Shown: piece by piece, positions 1-7,466 of the stretch
How positions within the stretch are numbered: position 1 is the stretch's first letter
Layout of the letters: every line of letters begins with the position of its first letter
Assembly: GCF_041821045.1 (NCBI RefSeq)
Contig: NZ_JBGUAW010000005.1
Location: 186,001-250,000 of the forward strand
DNA: 64,000 bases
Source of the DNA: Thiohalorhabdus sp. Cl-TMA
GTDB taxonomy: Bacteria > Pseudomonadota > Gammaproteobacteria > Thiohalorhabdales > Thiohalorhabdaceae
Reading direction: 5' to 3'
Made by a program: the position numbers and the translations under genes
Notes under the pieces: generated by a model
Told to the model about the DNA's origin: nothing
Database searches by the model: none
What the model saw: only the letters and a program-made list of their open reading frames with translations

Positions 1-1200
1 ACCGTCCGCCCGGGTGACGATGGGCATGACCGCCAGCTCATCGCCATCGTCGAGGACATCACCAAGCGCCGGGAAGCGGAGGAGGCCATGGTGGAGGCGG
101 ATCGGCGCAAGGACGAATTCCTGTCCATGCTTGGCCACGAGCTCCGCAATCCCCTGACCCCCATAGCCACCATGGGGGAAGTGCTGTCCGCGCATAGGGA
201 CCGGATGGACCCCGAGCGGCTGGATCAGGCGGCCGCAACCATCAAGCGCCAGAGTACCCACCTGACCCGGATCGTCGACGATCTGCTGGATCTCAATCGC
301 ATCAAGACCGGGCGGATCACCCTGAAGAAGGAGCGGGTGGACCTGCGGGGCTGCGCCCAACAGGCCGTGGAGTCCGTGTCCGCGGCCGCGCGGGACAAAC
401 GGCACGAACTGACGGTGGAGCTGCCCGACCAGCCCCTCGCGGCGACGGGGGACGCGGTGCGCCTGACGCAGATTCTCGCCAACCTCCTGGACAACGCCGT
501 CAAATACACCGATCCGGGAGGAAACATCCGGCTGGTGGGCGATCGGGAGAACGGCCGAATCCGTTTCCGTGTCCGGGACGACGGCCGGGGCGTTTCCCCC
601 GAGCACCTGGCCCGGCTGTTCGATGACTTCGATAGAGGAGGCTTGCGCAGCACGGGGCCCAAGGGGCTTGGGCTGGGCCTGGCCGTGGTGCGGCGGCTGG
701 TGGATCTCCACGATGGGGAGGTGGAGGCCCATAGCGAGGGCGTGGGCCGGGGCAGCGAATTCCTCGTTCGCTTCCCGGCGGCGGACTCCCCGGAGGAGGA
801 CCGCCAGCCGGAGTCCCGCGGCACGGCTCCCGGAGGTGCCCGGGAGGTGCTGGTGGTGGAGGACGATATGGACGTGGCGCGCTCCCTCTCCTTTCTCCTG
901 GAAAGCATGGGCTACCAGACCCGGCACGTGGCCTCCGGAGAGCAAGCCTTCGACGCGGTGCGGGAGATATCCCCGGGAATGGTGCTCATCGATATCGGGC
1001 TTCCGGATCTGTCGGGGTTCGAGGTGGCCCGCAAGCTGCGGAGTCGTCTCGGGGGAGCTCCCCTGGTGGCCCTGACGGGGCACTCGCGCGCCCAATTCCC
1101 CGAGGAATCCGTCACGGTTTTCGACGAGTACCTGCTCAAACCGCCCACCGCGCGAATATTGCAGAAGACGCTGGAGCGGATGGAGAGCGCGCAGTCCTGA
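1..1200 (+). CDS. Hybrid sensor histidine kinase, 5' end missing
   Basis: The reading frame is open from the first base, so the gene begins upstream of the window. The visible start (LIAIVEDITKRREAEEA) is the typical end of a PAS/PAC domain. A HisKA domain follows with the phospho-acceptor motif GHELRNPL, then a HATPase_c domain with N-box NLLDNAVKYT, G1 box RDDGRGV and G2 box GLGLGLAVVRRL. The last ~120 residues are a receiver domain: the acidic pair VVEDD, phospho-acceptor Asp in VLIDIGLPD and conserved Lys in YLLKP. It is therefore a cytoplasmic hybrid kinase with an intrinsic C-terminal receiver; the input signal and output partner cannot be seen. It is followed by a ~1 kb stretch with only very small genes. 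Confidence 0.9.
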   Translation, partial: TVRPGDDGHDRQLIAIVEDITKRREAEEAMVEADRRKDEFLSMLGHELRNPLTPIATMGEVLSAHRDRMDPERLDQAAATIKRQSTHLTRIVDDLLDLNRIKTGRITLKKERVDLRGCAQQAVESVSAAARDKRHELTVELPDQPLAATGDAVRLTQILANLLDNAVKYTDPGGNIRLVGDRENGRIRFRVRDDGRGVSPEHLARLFDDFDRGGLRSTGPKGLGLGLAVVRRLVDLHDGEVEAHSEGVGRGSEFLVRFPAADSPEEDRQPESRGTAPGGAREVLVVEDDMDVARSLSFLLESMGYQTRHVASGEQAFDAVREISPGMVLIDIGLPDLSGFEVARKLRSRLGGAPLVALTGHSRAQFPEESVTVFDEYLLKPPTARILQKTLERMESAQS

Positions 1201-1293
1201 AGGCCGCCGTGTCCTTCCCCGGCTCGTGCGGCGGCGCGCTCCCCCTCCCCCTTCGTCCGCGCGCTCCACTCCCGTCCCGCAGGGCGCCCCCCA

Positions 1294-1411
1294 TCAGGAC
1301 ATGCCAAAGCCGATCGCGGTGACCACGCACCAGTCGAAGGGATTTTCCCGATCCCGCCTCTGCAAGGCGAAAGCGGCGGCAACGGCGAGTCCAATCCGGT
1401 ATAGGATCCAT
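1294..1411 (-). pseudogene. Possible small membrane-protein gene lacking an intact start
   Basis: A minus-strand frame ending at a TGA (1294-1296) encodes a coding-like peptide with a hydrophobic stretch (ILYRIGLAVAAAFALQ), a charged patch (RRDREN) and an aromatic tail ending IGFGMS. No ATG, GTG or TTG starts this frame. An ATG at 1411 lies one base out of frame: removing a single G after it would give a continuous ~38-residue protein. Either the gene is broken by a one-base insertion, or it uses a rare start, or the base call is wrong. I do not recognise a family. No clear ribosome binding site is visible. Confidence 0.3.
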
Positions 1412-1430
1412 ACGCGGGAGGCCCGGTCCG

Positions 1431-1595
1431 ATGGACATTACGGAATATCCCGACGAGGATCGCCAGGCGGTGGCCGAATTCCTGCGCGCCGAGGCGATCC
1501 GCCTGAACCGCGCGTCGCTGGAGGAAGGTTCGGAAGCATTCGGGAACCGCGCCGAGATGCTGCGGCACCTGGCGGACGAGGTGGAGCCCGAGTAG
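1431..1595 (+). CDS. Small hypothetical protein (54 aa)
   Basis: ATG at 1431 is preceded by GGGAGG about ten bases upstream. The 54-residue product starts MDITEYPDEDRQAVAEFLRA and ends DEVEPE. It is acidic, rich in Glu/Ala/Leu, predicted mostly helical, and has no transmembrane segment or cysteine. Third codon positions are mostly G or C, as in neighbouring genes. I do not recognise the family. It lies between the hybrid kinase and a pair of GC-rich hairpins, the first of which could end its transcript. Confidence 0.6.
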   Translation: MDITEYPDEDRQAVAEFLRAEAIRLNRASLEEGSEAFGNRAEMLRHLADEVEPE

Positions 1596-1655
1596 CGGGA
1601 TCGGGCGTGCCTTGCGGAATGGAGCGGGTCGGGGGGGACGGGCCGTAAACGGAAA

Positions 1656-1690
1656 GGCCCCGCCAGCACAGGGGGGAAGCCGGCGGGGCC
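1656..1690 (+). repeat. GC-rich hairpin, copy 1 of a pair
   Basis: Nine-base arms GGCCCCGCC (1656-1664) and GGCGGGGCC (1682-1690) flank a 17-base purine-rich loop containing a run of six G. No T-run follows, so a classical intrinsic terminator is not supported. A similar hairpin lies at 1816-1850, and both are preceded by GGAAA or GAAAA and have G/A-rich loops. It could be a transcript end, a structured RNA element or a mobile palindrome. Confidence 0.5.
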
Positions 1691-1815
1691 GTGGCCGATG
1701 AGGAGCAATGGTGGGCCGCCGGCGCGGGCCTCGCAATAACTCTTATCAGCTAAGCCGAAAGGTGTAGCAACGCCGATCCGGGACGAATGCCGCGCCGTAA
1801 GCCCGGAAGAGAAAA

Positions 1816-1850
1816 GCCCCGCCGGCAGGGAGAAGGGAATCCGGCGGGGC
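1816..1850 (+). repeat. GC-rich hairpin, copy 2 of a pair
   Basis: Perfect ten-base arms GCCCCGCCGG (1816-1825) and CCGGCGGGGC (1841-1850) flank a 15-base G/A-rich loop. It closely resembles the hairpin 160 bases upstream in arms, loop composition and the preceding A-rich bases. No T-run follows on the plus strand; on the minus strand the arm is followed by TTTTC, so weak minus-strand termination is possible. Confidence 0.5.
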
Positions 1851-2210
1851 ATCAGGGTGATGGCACTCTACAATGCGTCGGGATGCATGGGTATCGCTGA
1901 AACGGCATATCCCGCCCCGCACCTCTGGTCCGCAGTTCGGCATACGCCTGTTCGGTATCCGGGGTACGGGCTCCGGGTAATGGCGCTCGGTGCTGCAGGT
2001 TACGGGCGTGTATTGTTGGGTCGCCGACTGCATTGGGGGGCGGCCCCATGTTGTTGCCGCCAAGCCGAATCGGTCATTTTCTCGCCGGTTATTGCTTAGC
2101 GGTGCCAATGTGCGGCATTACTGTAAAAAGAAGGGGCGCTCCCTGGAACAGAGGGGGTTCCTTTTGTGGAATATGCAACAGGGAGTGGGGGATTATCCCT
2201 GAATAGGGAA

Positions 2211-2239
2211 TGAAAGAAAGGCACGTCAGGGCATATAAT
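2211..2239 (+). promoter_or_regulatory. Sigma-70-type promoter for the 109-aa gene
   Basis: A perfect -10 hexamer TATAAT sits at 2234-2239. A poor -35 match (TGAAAG, 2211-2216) lies 17 bases upstream. The predicted transcript would begin near 2246, giving a leader of about 25 bases before the ATG at 2271. The region is AT-richer than its surroundings. Confidence 0.5.
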
Positions 2240-2270
2240 TCACACCGTTTCCCGAGGAAAAGGGGCGGCC

Positions 2271-2600
2271 ATGGAGCCCAGGAATCTCCCGCAGATCCCC
2301 GAAGAATTCATGGACCTCGTGCGTAGGCTCCGGTTTACCCGGGAGGGGATCGGCGAGGACGTGGATCCCCATTCGGAAGAGGCGGCGCAGCAAAGTACCG
2401 GTCCCCCCATTCTGTGCAACCGCTTCGAGCTCGACAAAGAGCGCGCCGAGCAGTTGCAGGCCTTCTTCCAGGATTATGCCGGGCGCATCCTGGAGAAGCC
2501 CGCCGATCCGACGCGCGGCCGGATGATCCTCATGCCGCGGAAATTCCACCCCGTGGACGGCGACTACTACGTGGAGTTCGAGGCCCTCTCCTTCCTGTAA
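2271..2600 (+). CDS. Conserved small protein, paralogue A (109 aa)
   Basis: Soluble protein of unknown function. Its ATG is preceded by GAGGAAAAGGGG. A paralogue of almost identical length lies at 9980-10306. The two share SxxPP-I-C in the middle, an ERAEQLQAFF / QARELQQFF helix, an EKPxD turn, RGRMI-x2-PRK, and the C-terminus DG-x-YVE-EAL-FL. Codons match the neighbouring genes. There is no signal peptide or membrane segment. It has a strong -10 box of its own and runs tail-to-tail with the sensor kinase at 2616-4748. Both copies lie next to PAS-kinase genes, which hints at a signalling-related role, but that is inference. Confidence 0.8.
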   Translation: MEPRNLPQIPEEFMDLVRRLRFTREGIGEDVDPHSEEAAQQSTGPPILCNRFELDKERAEQLQAFFQDYAGRILEKPADPTRGRMILMPRKFHPVDGDYYVEFEALSFL

Positions 2601-2615
2601 GCGCCCGGCGCCCGC

Positions 2616-4748
2616 CTACCCCTCCTCCGCGATCGGAAGCGTGAAACGGAACGTGGCTCCGCCTTCGCGGCCGCTCTCCGCCCAGAGCTTACCCTCGTGC
2701 GTTTCGATGATGGAAAGACTGATCCGCAGTCCCATGCCCATTCCCTCCGGCTTCGAGGTGAAATAGGCCTCGAAGATGCGCTCCAGATCCGTGTTCGACA
2801 GGCCGGGCCCGTTGTCGGAAACGGCGACCTGGGCCGTGTCCGGGTCCCGCAGCCGGGCTTCGAGCAGGATGCGGCCGGTTCCCTTCCGGGAATCGGATTC
2901 GGCCAGGGCCTCGGCGGCATTGCGGATCAGGTTCAGCACCACCTGCTTGATGAGGGTGGGCTCGCCGTAAACCGGAGGCAGCGACGGCGCCAGGGCCGTT
3001 TCCAGACGCGCCCCCTTGGCCGCGATCTCCAGGTGCGTCAGCTCGCTAACCTCTTCCAGCACCGCGTTCAGGTCCAGGGTCCGCCATTGGGTCCAGTCCT
3101 TGCGCAGATAGGCCCGCAGCCGATTGATCACTTCCCCGGTGCGCAGGGCCTGATCCTGCATCTGGCTCAGAATCTCGCGCACCTTGTCGTAATTGGGCTC
3201 GGATCGGTCCAGGTAGTTGCGGGCTGCCTGGCTGCCGGCGGTAATGGCGGCCAGGGGCTGGTTGAGCTCATGGGTGAGCTGGGTGGCCATCTCCCCGGCT
3301 GTGCTCAGGCGAGCCGCATGGGCAAGCTCCCCCAGGCGCTTGCGGGCCAGCTCTTCCGCCTCTTTCCGCTGGCTCAGGTCGTGGGCGATGAGGGAGTACC
3401 AGGCCACCGCGCCGGAGGAATCGTAGTGGGCGAGGATCACCTGGGTGGCGGGCCGCTCGGTTCCGTCGGGGCAGAGGAAGGGGGCCTCGCCCTGCCAGAC
3501 GCCCTGCTCCCGGGCGGCGGGCAGCACCTCGCCGCGGATCCAATCCCGGAGCCGGGGCGGATAGAGCTCGACCAGCGAGCGGCCCGCCAGGGGCGATTCC
3601 TCCGGAATGCCGAGCATCTCCCGGCTGGCCGCGTTCAGGTACAGAGGCCGGGCCTCCGGGTCCGCCAGGGCCACCGGATCGGGGGCGGCGTCCAGCAGGG
3701 CGAGCAGGCGATCGCGGGTCTCGGTGGCCTCCCACATGGCGGTTACGTCGGTAACGAAGCCCTCCAGGTGCGGCCCGGTTTCCCCGGGGTAGGTGACCGC
3801 CCGGCCGCGCTCCCATACCCATCGCATGCGTCCCTCGGCATCGAGTATCCGGTAGGTGGCTTCGTAGGACCGCTCCTCTGCGACGGCATCCGCAATGGCG
3901 GTGCGTATCCGCTCGCGGTCATCCGCATGCACGAGGCCGGCGAAGGCGTTCTCCGTGCGCATCAGCGCATCCGGCTCGAAGCCGGTGACCTCGCGGCTGC
4001 CCTCGCTCACATATTCCAGAGGCCAGGATTGGGCGTTGCGGCTCCGGAAGACCATGCCGGGCAGGTTGCCGAGAAGCGCCCGCAGGGAATGCTCCCGGGC
4101 GCGAAGCGCTCGCCAAAGCGGCGATACCGCCCCGAGATAGGTGCCGGCACCGATCAGACCCAGAACCACGCCGCACAAGCCCGTCAGCCAGCCCGCCTGC
4201 CAGTAGGGCCGTTGTAGGGTGGCCAGGTCCTCCTTAACGACGATGCCCCGCTCCAGCCAGGGCAGGGGCTGAAAGGCGGCGAGCACCGGCTTCCCCTGGT
4301 AGTCCAACGTCCGGATTACTCCGGATTGCCCCGCCAGGGCCCGTTCCATGGCCTCGGATTTGCGCCCCTTCTCCGGTACCGCTAGGGGTGCCTCCGGATC
4401 GGCGGCGCGCTGGCGGAAGGTCAGGAGGAGGAAATCGCCGAAGTGACGTCCCAGGAGGAATTCCCCGCTCTTGCCGATTCCGGGATAGCTGCGGAGGGCC
4501 TGCCGGATCTGGTAGCGGGTGGCCTCCACCGGATTAAAACGGTGATTCAGCTCCTCGGGGGGATATTGCCGGTTGTAGGCGGCATTGGTGGCGATCATCC
4601 GGGTCTGGCTGGTCAGTATGTCCTCCAGACGGTCCCGGGTTTCGGCCAGGGCGGTGGTATAGAGGAAATAGATGCCCAGAATGCTGGCGAGCACCGGGAG
4701 CAGCACGAAGAGCGCGGCGAGCAAATAGCGGCTTGCCCGTTCTTTCAC
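2616..4748 (-). CDS. Membrane-bound PAS sensor histidine kinase (710 aa)
   Basis: An N-terminal transmembrane helix (about residues 8-30) and a second (about 190-212) bracket a ~160-residue periplasmic sensor resembling a Cache domain. Two PAS domains follow (about 220-340 and 345-465; the first ends FVTDVT, the second contains NAASREMLGIP). Then come HisKA with LTHELNQPLAAIT and HATPase_c with NLIRNAAEAL, VSDNGPGL and MGMGLRISLSI. The HELNQPL box is typical of FixL/DctB-like kinases. There is no receiver domain and no response-regulator gene next to it, so it appears to be an orphan kinase. Its closest relative in the window by C-terminal sequence is the kinase at 7467-9563. Confidence 0.9.
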   Translation of the reverse strand: MKERASRYLLAALFVLLPVLASILGIYFLYTTALAETRDRLEDILTSQTRMIATNAAYNRQYPPEELNHRFNPVEATRYQIRQALRSYPGIGKSGEFLLGRHFGDFLLLTFRQRAADPEAPLAVPEKGRKSEAMERALAGQSGVIRTLDYQGKPVLAAFQPLPWLERGIVVKEDLATLQRPYWQAGWLTGLCGVVLGLIGAGTYLGAVSPLWRALRAREHSLRALLGNLPGMVFRSRNAQSWPLEYVSEGSREVTGFEPDALMRTENAFAGLVHADDRERIRTAIADAVAEERSYEATYRILDAEGRMRWVWERGRAVTYPGETGPHLEGFVTDVTAMWEATETRDRLLALLDAAPDPVALADPEARPLYLNAASREMLGIPEESPLAGRSLVELYPPRLRDWIRGEVLPAAREQGVWQGEAPFLCPDGTERPATQVILAHYDSSGAVAWYSLIAHDLSQRKEAEELARKRLGELAHAARLSTAGEMATQLTHELNQPLAAITAGSQAARNYLDRSEPNYDKVREILSQMQDQALRTGEVINRLRAYLRKDWTQWRTLDLNAVLEEVSELTHLEIAAKGARLETALAPSLPPVYGEPTLIKQVVLNLIRNAAEALAESDSRKGTGRILLEARLRDPDTAQVAVSDNGPGLSNTDLERIFEAYFTSKPEGMGMGLRISLSIIETHEGKLWAESGREGGATFRFTLPIAEEG

Positions 4749-5008
4749 GGGAGGAACCTTCGCGGACTCGGGATGGCTTCCGGTCGTAATCGGGAGTGCG
4801 GAAGCGAGGGTGTCTGGATCGTTGGCCGGGGGTGAAAGGATTAGACCGTCAAAAGCGCCAAGGTTTCACGCCATTTGCCGGAATACCGCCTCCGGTATTG
4901 CCGGGATCCCGTGGGCTCCGGGGATGCGGGCGCGGCAAGGAGGGAGACCGGAAACGCGGGGTGAAGGCGGGTTTTCCCGGGATCGGAAAGCGGGCGGGGA
5001 AACGGCGC

Positions 5009-6919
5009 TCAGGGGTCGGAGGGTGGCTCCGGGTGGGGGGGTCCGCGGAGACGGCGGGCCCGAAGGAGCAGGATCCCTCCGGCCCAGGCCACCAGCAGAG
5101 GCAGCACGGGATCCTTGCCGCCGGCCGGATAGGGGGCGAGGGCGCAGCCGCCGCCTCCACCGCCGTTAGAGCCGCCCCCGGTTTCCGAGCCGGAGACGGA
5201 GCGGATCCGGTCCAGGCTGCCCTTGGCATCGATGACCGCCCCCGTTGCCGTGTAGTCCTCCAGGCCGGCGATCTGCCGGCCGCCGTCGAGAATGGCGTTC
5301 CGGAGGGCAGACGGTTCGGCCCCCGGCTCGGCGGCCCGCAGCAGGGCCGCCAGCCCCGCGACAAAAGGCGTGGCCATGGAGGTACCATTCATGCGTGCCA
5401 CCGTGGTCGTTCCCCGCAGGCTCTTGCGCACGCGGACGGGGAAGGCCGCCACGCCGCTGTCCGTAACCGAGCTGTCGGAGCGGAAGTGTAAGGCAAGGGT
5501 GCATGCGTCGCCGAGACAGTCCCCCAGGCCGGCGTCGAGCTCCCAGCCGGAGCGATTCCCGGACAAACGGAAATCCGGGTTCCCCGAGGAATCCACTGGA
5601 TCCCCCCGACCGGGGGCGTGCCAGCTCTCCAGGTAATCGGTGTTGCGCTCCGTGTCCAGGTTGACGGAGAGGCTGTATCCCGCCCCCAGGAGGTTCGGGT
5701 CGGACAGATCCACCGTCCTGGTGGCCTGGTCGTCGAGGTCGTTCGCATAGCTTCCGGTGCCCGTGCAGGTGCCGCCCGGAAGGGTGAGCGCCTTCTTGTA
5801 CCAATGGCCCAGGGCGCACCACTCCGTGCCCCAGTCGCCTTCCATGGACCAGGTGCCCGGGTCCAGGTCGGTGAAGGGCCCGGACACGCTGCTCAGGATA
5901 CTGGTGCCCGGCGCGGCGATGTCCACATCCTCGGAACCGTGATTGGAAAAGGAGGTGCGCTGGAAATTGGCGTCCACGGCGGCGATGCACAGCAGATTCG
6001 GGTTGTCGAAGCTGCACGGGTAGTGGGGGCGGATCGAAAGGTCGCTGCCGGCGTTGCCGGCGGCTGCCACCACCAGGACGCCGTGCTCCCCGGCGTAGCC
6101 GATGGCGTCTTTCTGGGCCTGGTCGAAGTAGGAGCCGCCCAGGCTCATGTTGATGATGTCCGCGCCGTGGTCCACGGCCCAGTAAATGGACTGCGTGACG
6201 GTGGAGGTGGTGCCGCCGCCCGGACCCAGCGCCCGCAGCGCCATGACGCGGGCCCGCCAGCAAACCCCTGTGGTGCCCGTGCCGTTATCGCCGCCGGCGG
6301 CGATGATCCCGGCCACGTGGGTGCCGTGGATCAGGCCGTCGGTGGCCATGGGGTCCTCGTCCTCGTCGTAGAAATCGTATCCATGGTTCGGGGCCTGCCC
6401 GCCGCCGTCCCACATATTCCCCGCCAGGTCGGCATGGGCGTAGTTGATGCCCGTATCTATGACCGCCACCGTCACCGTGGAGCAGTCGGTGCGCTGCTCC
6501 CAGGCTGCCTCCGCGTTGATGTCGAAGTCCGGATTGGCGGAATTGACTAGCGCCCACTGGTCGTCCAGGCGGGGATCATCCGGCAGTCGGCTGGGGTAGA
6601 AGCGGTAATTGGGCTGGGCGGCCACCACCTCCTGCTGGGCCTCGTACAGGGCCACCGCATCGCGGACCGACTGTCCCTTCCCCAGCTTGATGCGCTGGTA
6701 GGCGCCATGGGCCTCCCCGTCCGTCACGAGCATCCCGCCATGGGCGGCCACGGTCCGGTCCTGCGCCGCGGGGGAGGTCGCCTCCCGGAACCGCACCAGC
6801 ACCTCGTCGGGCGCGTACCGGCCGGGACCGGAGGAAACGGCCGCGGCGGCCGGCGCGGGCTGAGGGGACAGAGGAGATAGTACGAGGGCGCAGGCGCACA
6901 GGAGAAACCGACGGAGCAT
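5009..6919 (-). CDS. Secreted subtilisin-family serine protease with C-terminal sorting signal (636 aa)
   Basis: I place the start at the ATG at 6919, which begins a signal peptide (MLRRFLLCACALVL...APAAAA) and has AGGAG upstream; the frame stays open further upstream without coding character. A propeptide-like module follows (DEVLVRF ... AAQPNYRFYP). The S8 catalytic triad is Asp in AVIDTGIN (about residue 155), His in HGTHVAGI (about 200) and Ser in NGTSMATPF (about 513). Roughly 170 residues with several Cys and Trp are inserted between APGTSI and the Ser region, probably a beta-sandwich domain. The C-terminus has a Gly-rich linker, one Cys, DPVLPLL, a hydrophobic helix and a basic tail (LLLRARRLR). 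This resembles the JDVT-CTERM class of surface-sorting signals. It is likely exported, processed and anchored at the surface. The gene follows the 6922-7338 gene by two bases. Confidence 0.88.
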   Translation of the reverse strand: MLRRFLLCACALVLSPLSPQPAPAAAAVSSGPGRYAPDEVLVRFREATSPAAQDRTVAAHGGMLVTDGEAHGAYQRIKLGKGQSVRDAVALYEAQQEVVAAQPNYRFYPSRLPDDPRLDDQWALVNSANPDFDINAEAAWEQRTDCSTVTVAVIDTGINYAHADLAGNMWDGGGQAPNHGYDFYDEDEDPMATDGLIHGTHVAGIIAAGGDNGTGTTGVCWRARVMALRALGPGGGTTSTVTQSIYWAVDHGADIINMSLGGSYFDQAQKDAIGYAGEHGVLVVAAAGNAGSDLSIRPHYPCSFDNPNLLCIAAVDANFQRTSFSNHGSEDVDIAAPGTSILSSVSGPFTDLDPGTWSMEGDWGTEWCALGHWYKKALTLPGGTCTGTGSYANDLDDQATRTVDLSDPNLLGAGYSLSVNLDTERNTDYLESWHAPGRGDPVDSSGNPDFRLSGNRSGWELDAGLGDCLGDACTLALHFRSDSSVTDSGVAAFPVRVRKSLRGTTTVARMNGTSMATPFVAGLAALLRAAEPGAEPSALRNAILDGGRQIAGLEDYTATGAVIDAKGSLDRIRSVSGSETGGGSNGGGGGGCALAPYPAGGKDPVLPLLVAWAGGILLLRARRLRGPPHPEPPSDP

Positions 6920-6921
6920 GC

Positions 6922-7338
6922 CTAGGGCAGCTCCTGGCGGGAAGGCTCCGGAGGATCGGCATGGTAGCGGAATTCCGGCTGTACCGACTCCGCGGCCGGC
7001 AGCGGCGCCAGGGCTTCGCGTAGGGCCTCCAGACCCGGATCGGGGTGCAGCTCGACGCGGACGGAAGGGCCGTAGAGGTCCTTCCACGCCCGCAGACCGA
7101 GGTCGGATAGCGCCTTGCGGATGGGCGCGGCGGAGTGGCCGGACGCCACCTGGATGAGATAGACGCCGCGGCTTTCCGCCCGCGGAGGCTCGCCGGCCCG
7201 GAGAGGGCTGCATAAGAGCAGAAGCGCCGCCCACCCCAGCAGGAGGATCAGCCGGGCCGACGAGAGAACGGGATGGGTTCCGCCGCCGTGGGCTGGATGC
7301 GTGTCAGCAGAAGCGTCTGAAGCCTTCCCCCCGGACAC
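6922..7338 (-). CDS. Exported propeptide-like (inhibitor I9-type) partner of the subtilase (138 aa)
   Basis: An N-terminal hydrophobic segment (LILLLGWAALLLLCSPLRA) predicts export. The remaining ~80 residues have the layout of a subtilisin propeptide: a first strand GVYLIQVASG, a helix, RVELHPDP, a second helix LEALREALAPL, then VQPEFRYH. This matches the subtilase's own pro-region, where the corresponding end is AAQPNYRFYP. The stop is separated from the subtilase ATG by two bases, so the two are almost certainly co-transcribed. It may act as a foldase or inhibitor supplied in trans. The I9 assignment is from pattern only; a SPOR-like fold is the main alternative. The exact start is uncertain, and a later in-frame start is possible. 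Confidence 0.65.
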   Translation of the reverse strand: MSGGKASDASADTHPAHGGGTHPVLSSARLILLLGWAALLLLCSPLRAGEPPRAESRGVYLIQVASGHSAAPIRKALSDLGLRAWKDLYGPSVRVELHPDPGLEALREALAPLPAAESVQPEFRYHADPPEPSRQELP

Positions 7339-7466
7339 GGATTCCCCCTCTTGACCCCGGTGCTATGCCCGGCTGGGACAACGCGGCGACATGCCGCGAT
7401 TCGCTGTCCGGGAGGATACCCGACCACCCCCGCCTTTGCCAGGAGGATGTCCCGGGGTGCCCTGGA

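Larger units (their letters stand above)
1596..2210. other. Intergenic region without a convincing gene
   Basis: Apart from the two GC-rich hairpins (1656-1690 and 1816-1850) I see no frame with coding character on either strand. The stretch 2090-2230 is noticeably less GC-rich than its surroundings and leads into the promoter of the next gene. The spacing of two related hairpins in a non-coding region leaves a structured RNA possible, but nothing in the sequence proves one. Confidence 0.4.

Noticed and set aside
1656-1850. Calling the two GC-rich hairpins intrinsic terminators
   Set aside because: Neither is followed by a T-run on the plus strand, so they are listed as repeats only.
1861-1880. 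TGGCAC followed by TGC as a sigma-54 promoter
   Set aside because: The GG to GC spacing is wrong and no gene follows at a sensible distance.
2697-4217. 506-codon plus-strand frame opposite the first PAS kinase
   Set aside because: Antisense shadow; Gly/Gln/Arg-rich with no domain, while the minus strand encodes a clear kinase.
6920-7234. Upstream extension of the subtilase frame (about 105 codons)
   Set aside because: Overlaps the propeptide-like gene in another frame, is Arg/Pro-rich, and the ATG at 6919 begins a proper signal peptide with a ribosome binding site.
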